A stretch of 6,153 nucleotides of DNA from Gulosibacter massiliensis (lineage in GTDB: Bacteria > Actinomycetota > Actinomycetes > Actinomycetales > Microbacteriaceae), in the NCBI GenBank assembly GCA_945901035.1, contig CAMDKN010000082.1, forward strand, positions 1 to 6,153, written 5' to 3'. A program made the position numbers and the translations under genes. The notes under the pieces are model-generated. The model was not told the DNA's origin, made no database searches, and saw nothing but the letters and a program-made list of their open reading frames with translations. Positions 1 through 6,153 of the stretch are shown here, in pieces. Each line of letters begins with the position of its first letter. The first letter of the stretch is position 1.

Positions 1-102
1 AACGCGGGACTCGTCGGAATGACGATTGCGGACGAGGAAGAAAAGATGACGGGACGACCCTCGATTGTCGCACGGTTGCTTGCGCCTCTGACGGGACACT
101 AG
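1..102 (+). CDS. C-terminal end of an unidentified protein (5' end outside window)
   Basis: Frame 1 is open from the window edge to a TAG at 100-102 and gives 33 residues beginning NAGLVGMTIADEEEKM and ending LLAPLTGH. I do not recognise the family from so short a tail. It has an acidic/lysine patch (DEEEK) followed by a short hydrophobic, arginine-containing end. Codon choice resembles the neighbouring genes, which supports real coding. The stop lies 16 bases before the GTG of the next gene on the same strand, so the two may be co-transcribed, although that spacer also holds a possible promoter box for the downstream gene. Function cannot be assigned; the part to the left of the window would be needed. 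Confidence 0.6.
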   Translation, partial: NAGLVGMTIADEEEKMTGRPSIVARLLAPLTGH

Positions 103-106
103 CCAA

Positions 107-112
107 TAACCT
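107..112 (+). promoter_or_regulatory. Candidate -10 box (TAACCT) for a leaderless transcript of the HExxH gene
   Basis: TAACCT fits the actinobacterial TAnnnT -10 pattern. Exactly six bases separate it from the GTG at 119, which would put the transcription start on the first base of the start codon. The same hexamer at the same distance precedes the ogt start at 2216. No convincing -35 element is visible at 16-18 bases upstream. The competing reading is that AAGGGG at 114-119 acts as a Shine-Dalgarno sequence, but it runs into the start codon, too close for normal use. Inference from sequence only. Confidence 0.35.
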
Positions 113-118
113 GAAGGG

Positions 119-1156
119 GTGAGCCGACTTCTCGTCCCCGGATTGGGACGGCGCATCGGCGTCATTCTCGCCGTCGTCGCACTCGCGTCACAACTGGGGC
201 TGATCGCGCTCTCCGCCTGGGGGGTCAGCAATGTCGCGATGATTAGAGACTGGCTCGTCGTCGGAAAAGTCGCGGGGTCCGCCCAACTCGACGCCTACAT
301 CGCCGGAGCGGGGTTGTCCGCGTCGGGCAGTTTCTATCTGCTGGCGGCCAAACCAACCCTTCACACTCCCGAGACATTCGATGACGCGTGTCCCGTTCGT
401 GAGGCGGGAATCGCAGCGTTGGGTTGCTATTCGACCGAGACCGACACAATCCACCTGCTCGATGTAGCCGATGACACGTTCACGACACTCAAGCCGGTGG
501 TGGCGGCTCACGAAGCGCTGCACGCGATCTGGGCTCGCTTTGATTCGCAGGAGCGTGTGTCCGTTGCCGCCGAGGTCGAAAAATCTTTTGCGAGCGTCTT
601 GGATCCGGCAATGCTCAGCCGGCTCGCTCCGTACGAGGCGTTATCGCCGTCGCAACGTGACGGCGAACTGTTCGCGATTCTCGGAACCGAATCGGGGACG
701 GTAACCCCAGCACTCGAGGCGGTCTACTCGCGATATTTTGACGATCGACAGGCCTGCGTCCGGCTCGCGGCTTCCTCCGCCAACGTGATCACCGAAATCG
801 CAAGCAGCATCGAATCGATTGGAAACCAGATTCGGACGGTCGAGGACGCGGTGTTGACGGCGACCGCGTCGTACTCGTTGGAACGTCGAGCGCTCAAACG
901 CGACATCACGACGTTCAATCGACGAGCGGACACCCCCGGACATTTTGCGTCGTCGTCGACGTTCACACGCGAACGGTCCGAATTGGCGAATCGAACCGCG
1001 CGGCTGGAACGGTCGCGCCTCGCTCTGAACGCACTCATCGAGGAGTACAACGCACTCGTCGCGCAGATGGCGATTCTCAATACGCGGGCGATGACCGTGA
1101 ACACCGCGCTGGGGATCGATGCGAGCGCGATGATTACGATTCCTGCGGAACCCTGA
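119..1156 (+). CDS. Membrane-anchored HExxH (putative zinc metallopeptidase-like) protein of unknown function
   Basis: A 345-residue protein with a basic N-terminus (GRR at 10-12), then one hydrophobic segment at about 13-35, likely a signal anchor placing the rest outside the membrane. Residues 127-139 contain VVAAHEALHAIW: H131, E132 and H135 form an HExxH motif, which in known families binds zinc and supplies the catalytic glutamate. The later stretch 182-191 (GELFAILGTE) followed by LEAVYSRYFDDR (199-210) offers E183 or E191 as a third ligand. C91 and C103 flank the core and could form a disulfide. Residues about 215-320 are helical and rich in Ala, Glu, Arg and Leu, probably coiled coil. 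I recognise the layout (GCY, HExxH, ELxxxxGTE, YFxDR) as resembling uncharacterised bacterial membrane proteins, with no known substrate. GTG at 119 is the only usable start before TTG at 143, because an in-frame TAA sits at 107-109. The 3' end overlaps the opposing reductase gene by 23 bases. Protease activity is inference. Confidence 0.8.
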   Translation: MSRLLVPGLGRRIGVILAVVALASQLGLIALSAWGVSNVAMIRDWLVVGKVAGSAQLDAYIAGAGLSASGSFYLLAAKPTLHTPETFDDACPVREAGIAALGCYSTETDTIHLLDVADDTFTTLKPVVAAHEALHAIWARFDSQERVSVAAEVEKSFASVLDPAMLSRLAPYEALSPSQRDGELFAILGTESGTVTPALEAVYSRYFDDRQACVRLAASSANVITEIASSIESIGNQIRTVEDAVLTATASYSLERRALKRDITTFNRRADTPGHFASSSTFTRERSELANRTARLERSRLALNALIEEYNALVAQMAILNTRAMTVNTALGIDASAMITIPAEP

Positions 1157-2120
1157 CCCTCGCGGGAAACATCTTGGCGATTTCGGTAAATTCGCGCCGA
1201 GTGGGGCTCCACGAGATCGCGGCGTCCGCGTTCTGTCGAACCTGAGCGGGTGTGGTCGCTCCGGCAATGATGCTTGACATGCCGGGAATCGCGAGCATCC
1301 ACCCGACGGTCGCTTCCAACATGGTGATACGGCGGCTGTCGCAAAACTGGGCGAACCAGTCCATCGCGTCCCACGGTGCATCGGCGTGCAGGTGTTGTCG
1401 AATCCGCATGATCCTCGAGTCGGCGGGACCGCCGTCTCGGGAGAACTTGCCCGTCAACAGGCCGTTGTGGAGGGGGAACCAGGGCAGGAATCCCAGTCCC
1501 ATATCCACAGCGGCGGGAATAATGTCCGACTCGGCGTCTCGCGTGAGCAGATTGTGTTCGTTTTGTGCCGAAACAAAACCTTTAAGTCCCATTCGTTTCG
1601 CGACCGAGTGCGCCTGGCGGGCTTGTTCTGCGGAATAGTTCGAATGTCCGATGTGCCGAACCTTCCCTTCCGCCATGAGTTCGTTGAGCGCCTCGAGGGT
1701 CTCGGCGATGGGCACGCGCGGGTCAGGCGTATGGTGTTGGTACAAATCGAGGTAATCGGTCTGGAGCCGTTCCAACGTCCGGTCGATCGCTGCGCGAATA
1801 TAGGCACGGGATCCGCCTGGACCGATCGAGTCGAGGGGACTGGCAATTTCGACGTGGCCAAACTTCGATGCAAGAATCATCGACTTTCTATGCTGTGCCA
1901 CTGACGGGCCCATGAGTCGTTCCGATAAACCGTATTCCGCTCCGTACACGTCCGCGGTGTCAAAAAAAGTGATACCCGAGTCGATGGCGGCACCCATTAC
2001 CTCGGTGGTTCCACCCTCCGTGAAAGTGGGCGTATCCGGTCGACCGAAGTTGTTACAACCAAGCCCCACAGCAGAGACTAAGAGTCCGGAGAGGCCGAGA
2101 TATCGAATTGGAATATCCAT
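1134..2120 (-). CDS. Aldo/keto reductase family oxidoreductase
   Basis: A 328-residue cytoplasmic NADPH-dependent reductase of the aldo/keto reductase (TIM-barrel) superfamily, which reduces aldehydes or ketones to alcohols; the real substrate is unknown. The N-terminus has the family pattern YLGLSGLLVSAVGLGCNNFG. The catalytic tetrad is visible: D54 and Y59 in FFDTADVYG, K86 in ILASKFG, and the histidine in DLYQHH (H130 by alignment with the usual DLYQxH; H129 is adjacent). Further family signatures are GHSNYS at 158-163, SAQNEHN at 184-190, WFPLHNGLLTGKF at 214-226, and the C-terminal cofactor region SSIIAGATTPAQVRQN at about 282-297. Length is normal for the family. ATG at 2120 matches the expected N-terminus, though only a weak purine-rich stretch (GGGAAAAG) precedes it. 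It is divergent from ogt and convergent with the HExxH gene. A role in detoxifying reactive carbonyls is possible but only inferred. Confidence 0.93.
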   Translation of the reverse strand: MDIPIRYLGLSGLLVSAVGLGCNNFGRPDTPTFTEGGTTEVMGAAIDSGITFFDTADVYGAEYGLSERLMGPSVAQHRKSMILASKFGHVEIASPLDSIGPGGSRAYIRAAIDRTLERLQTDYLDLYQHHTPDPRVPIAETLEALNELMAEGKVRHIGHSNYSAEQARQAHSVAKRMGLKGFVSAQNEHNLLTRDAESDIIPAAVDMGLGFLPWFPLHNGLLTGKFSRDGGPADSRIMRIRQHLHADAPWDAMDWFAQFCDSRRITMLEATVGWMLAIPGMSSIIAGATTPAQVRQNADAAISWSPTRREFTEIAKMFPARVRVPQES

Positions 2121-2166
2121 AAGAACTACTTTTCCCGAAGGTCGAGCGCCAACAGATCACTAACAA

Positions 2167-2175
2167 TCTATAACA
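2167..2175 (-). promoter_or_regulatory. Candidate extended -10 for the aldo/keto reductase gene
   Basis: On the minus strand these bases read TGTTATAGA, an extended -10 form (TG, one base, TATA...). An overlapping TAGATT at 2165-2170 also fits TAnnnT. Either would give a leader of roughly 40 bases before the ATG at 2120. A TTGGTG further upstream on the same strand is about 20 bases away, too far for a standard -35. Weak evidence. Confidence 0.25.
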
Positions 2176-2203
2176 TTCCGTCGCCCATTTCTCACCAATC
2201 TTG

Positions 2204-2209
2204 TAACCT
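2204..2209 (+). promoter_or_regulatory. Candidate -10 box (TAACCT) for a leaderless ogt-tag transcript
   Basis: TAACCT lies exactly six bases before the ogt ATG at 2216, so transcription could begin at the A of the start codon. No Shine-Dalgarno sequence is present in the bases before the ATG, as expected for a leaderless message. TATAAC at 2169-2174 is a competing -10 that would give a leader of about 35 bases. No clear -35 is seen for either. Confidence 0.4.
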
Positions 2210-2215
2210 CGATGC

Positions 2216-2707
2216 ATGATTGAATTTGACTCTCTCATCCGACTACACAGTCCGATTGGCCGTTTGGAAATCATCGCACGTGCGGGCACAATTGTCGGCC
2301 TCGACATCGAATCGAACGGTCGTTTACCGCGGGAAACCCACTCCGAAAAGAAATCCCCGGTCCTCGCAACGGCGTCCACTCAGCTCGCCGAATACTTCGC
2401 GGGTAAACGCCAAAAATTCGATGTGCCCGTCGATCTTTCCGGAACACCGTTTCAGCAGTCGGTGTGGCAGACGCTTGCGGAAATCCCTTTCGGTCAGGTG
2501 CGGTCCTACGGCGACGTCGGCATGAGCACCGGTCGCCGGGCCGCCGGTCGAGCGGTGGGTGGTGCGGTGGGCGCAAACCCCATTCCGATCATTGTGCCGT
2601 GCCACCGGGTGTTGGGCAGTGACGGGCGAATCACGGGCTACTCGGGTGGCAACGGCATCCCCACCAAGGTCTGGCTGCTCGACCACGAAGGAATCGCCCA
2701 CCGGTGA
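2216..2707 (+). CDS. ogt: Methylated-DNA--protein-cysteine S-methyltransferase (O6-alkylguanine repair)
   Basis: A 163-residue suicide repair protein that moves the alkyl group from O6-alkylguanine (or O4-alkylthymine) in DNA onto its own cysteine and is then spent. The active site is IVPCHRV at 126-132, with acceptor C129 and H130. Also in place are Y98 (SYGD), which helps flip the base, R112 in RAVGGAVGAN (the finger that enters the helix), hinge N121, the GYSGG loop at 141-145, and LLDHEG near the end with the buried glutamate E158. Residues 1-75 form the poorly conserved N-terminal domain; FQQSVWQTLAEIPFGQV at 79-95 opens the DNA-binding domain. Length is normal for the stand-alone enzyme, with no Ada-type regulatory domain. 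An out-of-frame ATG lies four bases upstream at 2212; the start at 2216 gives the expected N-terminus. The stop overlaps the tag start (GTGA), so the two genes are probably translationally coupled. Confidence 0.95.
   Translation: MIEFDSLIRLHSPIGRLEIIARAGTIVGLDIESNGRLPRETHSEKKSPVLATASTQLAEYFAGKRQKFDVPVDLSGTPFQQSVWQTLAEIPFGQVRSYGDVGMSTGRRAAGRAVGGAVGANPIPIIVPCHRVLGSDGRITGYSGGNGIPTKVWLLDHEGIAHR
2687..2692 (+). promoter_or_regulatory. Ribosome binding site for tag, inside ogt
   Basis: GAAGGA within the last codons of ogt lies 11 bases before the tag GTG. The spacing is slightly long, but the sequence is a good anti-16S match and supports the GTG start that overlaps the ogt stop. Confidence 0.45.
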
Positions 2708-3291
2708 CGGCGCTTCGGGTCGGAGCCGACGGTGTTGCACGCTGTTGGTGGTGCGGCGACGACCCCCTCTACGTCGACTACCACGACACCGAATGGGGTG
2801 TCCCGATTCGTGGCGACCGAGAGATGTTCGAACGCCTCGTGCTCGAAGCGTTTCAATCGGGTCTGTCCTGGATCACGATATTGCGCCGCCGCGAAGGGTT
2901 CCGCGCCGCGTTTGCCAACTTTGACCCGCACGTCATTGCGGATTTCGGTCAGGTCGACCGCGCTCGGCTGATGGCGGACACCGGAATCATTCGAAACAAC
3001 GCCAAAATTGACGCCACCATTCATAACGCAAGCATCGTCGCGCGGATGATGGACACCGAACCGGGAGCACTCGATGACCTGATTTGGTCGCACGCGCCGA
3101 GTGGACACCGTCCCACCATTCGCGAAATTGCCGACCTGCCGGCCGTCACGCCCGAATCAATCGCTCTGGCGAAAGCACTCAAATCGCGTGGATTCAAATT
3201 CGTCGGACCGACCACTGCGTACGCCCACATGCAGGCGGTCGGTGTGGTGAACGATCACGTGATTGGCTGCTCGTCGGTTGCCCATTCATAA
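2704..3291 (+). CDS. tag: DNA-3-methyladenine glycosylase I
   Basis: A 195-residue base-excision repair enzyme that cleaves 3-methyladenine from alkylated DNA, leaving an abasic site. The zinc-snap ligands known from E. coli Tag (C4, H17, H175, C179) correspond to C14, H27, H185 and C189 here, with the same 13-residue first spacing and H-x3-C at the end (NDHVIGC). The conserved HDTEWGVP follows the first histidine. E48 and W56 (in LEAFQSGLSWITIL) match the base-recognition Glu38 and Trp46 of the E. coli enzyme by constant offset. The N-terminus is about ten residues longer than in E. coli. The GTG start overlaps the ogt TGA in GTGA, so the pair forms a two-gene alkylation repair unit covering O6-guanine and N3-adenine damage. 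It ends in TAA at 3289-3291, facing the lipoprotein gene. Confidence 0.95.
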   Translation: MTALRVGADGVARCWWCGDDPLYVDYHDTEWGVPIRGDREMFERLVLEAFQSGLSWITILRRREGFRAAFANFDPHVIADFGQVDRARLMADTGIIRNNAKIDATIHNASIVARMMDTEPGALDDLIWSHAPSGHRPTIREIADLPAVTPESIALAKALKSRGFKFVGPTTAYAHMQAVGVVNDHVIGCSSVAHS

Positions 3292-3332
3292 AACAGGCGG
3301 CCCAGATTGCATTACCAAGGCTGCGAAGTGGC

Positions 3333-4079
3333 TTATGCCGTCTTCTTCTTTCGATTGACAAGGACGAGCCACACGACCATCCCGACGAGAACGGCTCCGA
3401 CGCCACCAGCGATGTAAAGAACGGTGTTATCCGACGGCACCTCGACGATGATAGAAACATCCGTGTCGCTTGCCGCCAAGTTGTCGACGATTACCGTGGA
3501 GGGGTCGTCGTCGATTTCGACTCCTTTGCCCTCGACACTGACAACGTTGTTCGCAAAGTGCAGAGTCGTGTCAACCATGAACCCCAAGTTGGCCGCCATG
3601 CCAAGCGACGAGGAGTCGTCTTCGTTCGATTGCTCGGGCATCGAACCCGTGATAGTCAGCGCTCCATTTGTTACGACGGTTTTTCCGTTCGTGAGGCCGA
3701 GCAACTGGTCAACGGTGACCGCTTCGTCGAGATCCGTTTCATCAAATGCGCATTCCGCCGAGTAGTAGTCGGTCGAATCGACAGTGGTTTCGCTGTATGT
3801 GCAGGCGTTGAAGAACTCACCCGCAGCAGGTGAACTTTCATCGTCTGAGGACTCGCTAATGAGTGCCTGAAAGCCTTCGAGTCCGCCGGAAGACGCGGCG
3901 CCACCCATTTCCGCCAGCCCATCGAACGTTTCTTTCGCCATCGACATGTCGAGACTGCCGGCAGTAACAACACCGGCCGCATCTACATCAGCAACGATGT
4001 GGATTTCGTAACAACCTGTGGTGAAGAGGGCCGTTGCGGCAATCGCTGTCGCTACAAGTGATCGTCGAATTAGATTCAT
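3333..4079 (-). CDS. LppM-like lipoprotein with C-terminal transmembrane anchor
   Basis: A 248-residue envelope protein. Residues 1-22 form a lipoprotein signal peptide (RR at 5-6, hydrophobic core 8-19) ending in TTGC, so C23 should be the lipidated cysteine; Thr at the -3 position is less usual than Leu but permitted. The mature part starts YEIHIVADVDAAGVVTAG, resembling the start of the LppM domain of actinobacteria (Rv2171 of Mycobacterium tuberculosis), a beta-rich fold. C93 and C110 could form a disulfide. Serine/acidic linkers lie at 75-83 and 150-158. A hydrophobic helix at about 219-241 is followed by NRKKK, giving a second membrane anchor with the tail inside. The ATG is 9 bases after the yaaA stop, and AGGG (minus strand, 4087-4090) serves as ribosome binding site 7 bases away, overlapping that stop. 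It is probably the last gene of the atp-yaaA transcript. The exact function is unknown; the family assignment rests on resemblance. Confidence 0.82.
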   Translation of the reverse strand: MNLIRRSLVATAIAATALFTTGCYEIHIVADVDAAGVVTAGSLDMSMAKETFDGLAEMGGAASSGGLEGFQALISESSDDESSPAAGEFFNACTYSETTVDSTDYYSAECAFDETDLDEAVTVDQLLGLTNGKTVVTNGALTITGSMPEQSNEDDSSSLGMAANLGFMVDTTLHFANNVVSVEGKGVEIDDDPSTVIVDNLAASDTDVSIIVEVPSDNTVLYIAGGVGAVLVGMVVWLVLVNRKKKTA

Positions 4080-4088
4080 GCTCTAACC

Positions 4089-4823
4089 CTAGACGACGAG
4101 AGTGATGGAATCAACCGTCTGCCGAACGTCGATTCCGACTGAATCGGCCCAGTCCACGAGGTCTTTTGGGGTTGCGAGGTCGAGCGAGCCGGCCACAAGG
4201 GCAGCAACGAGCTCGCCCTTGTGAACCTTGTTGAAGTGATTGAGCGCCTTGCCCCCCGACTTCGACACGACGTCGAGGTACAGCGAGGTCACGTCGGCCG
4301 GGATTGGGGCGAGGTCGCGATAACCCGCCGAACGAGCGTCCAGCACCCAGTCCCCCGCGGCCATCTCGGACAGTGCAGCCGACAGTTGACCGCCCCAGAT
4401 TGACGACACCGTGTGACCGCCGAGACGCGTGTCGTACGACAAACGGTAGTTGGGGATCTCGTCGCCCGACGAAATGATGCCCCACAACGCCGAGTGGATG
4501 AACACGTGACCCGACGCCCACGCCCGTTGTTCGACCGTCCACTGCGGCGCGTTCGTCGCCGAATACAGTACTCCCGAGTATCGGTCGATGGCGGGCATGA
4601 CGGGGGCGTCAATGAACACGTTGTTCGCCAGTTCCTCGACGGATTTCGGGCCGAGCTTCAAAACACGTGCGGCTTCGTCCGGATTGTCCCGACACAGGAT
4701 TTCGAGAGGCACGAGAAGGTCGTAGCGCCCGGCGTCCTGCACGGGAAACGACAGGGTGAAGTGTCCCGAATGGGGTGCTCCACCCTTCAGCTTCGTCTCG
4801 GACGGGGGAAGCAGGATCCGCAC
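4089..4823 (-). CDS. yaaA: YaaA family peroxide stress protein (DUF328)
   Basis: A 244-residue cytoplasmic protein of the YaaA/DUF328 family. In E. coli the homologue lowers free iron and limits oxidative DNA damage during hydrogen peroxide stress and binds DNA; that role here is by family. Family landmarks are the N-terminal ILLPPSETK (3-11), YSGVLY at 82-87, the segment SALWGIISSGDEIPNYRLSY at 111-130, VLDARSAGY at 160-168, and FNKVHKGEL at 197-205 in place of the usual FKxxKG. The start is a GTG at 4823-4821 directly abutting the atpC stop (TAAGTG on the minus strand), and it gives the family-typical first residues. No strong ribosome binding site is seen (only GGCGGA inside atpC), so translation probably depends on coupling to atpC. 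Linkage to the ATP synthase operon suggests constitutive co-expression rather than a peroxide-specific promoter, unless an internal one exists. Confidence 0.9.
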   Translation of the reverse strand: MRILLPPSETKLKGGAPHSGHFTLSFPVQDAGRYDLLVPLEILCRDNPDEAARVLKLGPKSVEELANNVFIDAPVMPAIDRYSGVLYSATNAPQWTVEQRAWASGHVFIHSALWGIISSGDEIPNYRLSYDTRLGGHTVSSIWGGQLSAALSEMAAGDWVLDARSAGYRDLAPIPADVTSLYLDVVSKSGGKALNHFNKVHKGELVAALVAGSLDLATPKDLVDWADSVGIDVRQTVDSITLVV

Positions 4824-5084
4824 TTAGGCGACCAGTTCCGCCTGGCTGGCGACAACCATCACCGTGTTGTTCTCGACCGAGAGGAATCCGCGGTCTGCTT
4901 TCGCCAGAATCACACCACTCTCGGTGTGAATTCGAACGTCACCTTCGGCGAGGACGCCGAGGAACGGTTCGTGCCCGGGAAGAATGCCCAACTCGCCTTC
5001 GACGGTTCGCGCGACGAGCATGCTCGCCTCACCCGCCCAGACCTCACGGTCGGCTGCGACGACCTGAACTCGGAGCGAGCCCAT
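4824..5084 (-). CDS. atpC: F1F0 ATP synthase epsilon subunit, short form
   Basis: An 86-residue epsilon subunit, part of the F1 central stalk that rotates with gamma on the c-ring. The N-terminal beta-sandwich domain is complete: LRVQVVAADREVWAGEA at 4-20, the hallmark EGELGILPGHEPFL at 29-42, and GFLSVENNTVMVVAS at 66-80. The protein then stops, so the C-terminal two-helix domain (about 50 residues in the 139-residue E. coli protein) that inhibits ATP hydrolysis is absent. Short epsilon subunits occur in some actinobacteria, so this need not be a mutation; the TAA stop is followed at once by the yaaA start and no helical remnant is visible. The ATG lies 2 bases after the atpD stop, with AAAAGGA (minus strand, 5097-5103) 12 bases upstream as ribosome binding site. 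Confidence 0.95.
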   Translation of the reverse strand: MGSLRVQVVAADREVWAGEASMLVARTVEGELGILPGHEPFLGVLAEGDVRIHTESGVILAKADRGFLSVENNTVMVVASQAELVA

Positions 5085-5086
5085 GT

Positions 5087-6153
<1,067 letters not shown>

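Larger units (their letters stand above)
2121..2215. promoter_or_regulatory. Divergent intergenic region between aldo/keto reductase and ogt
   Basis: The 95-base spacer separates two genes read outward, so it should hold both promoters. Its centre is noticeably more AT-rich than the coding sequence around it. AACA recurs at 2151, 2162 and 2172, about one helical turn apart, each followed by an A/T-rich stretch. I see no clear palindromic operator and no SOS (LexA-type) box. No small ORF or RNA gene is apparent. Confidence 0.5.

Noticed and set aside
641..1381. Long minus-strand open frame (246 codons) across the junction of the HExxH and reductase genes
   Set aside because: It is antisense to the HExxH gene and overlaps the reductase in another frame. 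Its translation is arginine- and serine-rich low-quality sequence with no recognisable motif, typical of a GC-rich shadow frame.
3297..3324. Possible terminator hairpin in the 41-base gap between tag and the lipoprotein gene (GCGGCC pairing with GGCTGC)
   Set aside because: The stem is only six pairs with one G-U, the loop is about 16 bases, and no T run follows on either strand, so an intrinsic terminator cannot be supported.
3084..3833. Plus-strand open frame of 249 codons running from tag into the lipoprotein region
   Set aside because: It overlaps tag in another frame and is antisense to the lipoprotein gene, which has a clear signal peptide and membrane anchor. No family features are visible in its translation.

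Overview
The window looks like a chromosomal segment of an actinobacterium, most likely a Microbacteriaceae-type organism. The sequence is GC-rich by eye with compact gene spacing and GTG starts. The ATP synthase epsilon subunit is the very short, helix-less form typical of that group. A lipoprotein resembling actinobacterial LppM follows the ATP synthase genes, and two genes carry a TAnnnT box six bases before the start codon, as in leaderless actinobacterial transcripts. The taxonomic call is inference from protein resemblance; no marker gene was compared by computation. No mobile element, phage gene, RNA gene or CRISPR array is visible.

Layout. Bases 1-102 hold the last 33 codons of an unidentified plus-strand gene. 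Bases 119-1156 (+) encode a membrane-anchored protein with an HEALH zinc-protease-like motif and a helical, probably coiled-coil C-terminal half. Its 3' end overlaps by 23 bases, tail to tail, with an aldo/keto reductase gene (2120-1134, -). A 95-base divergent spacer (2121-2215) separates the reductase from a plus-strand DNA alkylation repair pair: ogt (2216-2707) and tag (2704-3291), overlapping by four bases. After a 41-base convergent gap comes a minus-strand run read from the right edge: atpD (beta, N-terminus cut by the window) > atpC (epsilon) > yaaA > LppM-like lipoprotein gene, with gaps of 2, 0 and 9 bases. This looks like the 3' end of the F-type ATP synthase operon with two added genes.

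Functionally, the right half makes the catalytic beta and the rotor epsilon subunits of the F1F0 ATP synthase, apparently co-transcribed with a peroxide-stress protein and an envelope lipoprotein. The middle pairs two routes of DNA alkylation repair: suicide transfer of O6-alkyl groups (Ogt) and excision of 3-methyladenine (Tag). The reductase could handle reactive carbonyls. The least understood gene is the HExxH membrane protein at the left. Most of the window is ordinary core-genome content. The observations most worth a second look are the HExxH protein, the shared TAACCT-6-nt-start arrangement, the zero-gap atpC-yaaA junction and the minimal epsilon subunit.
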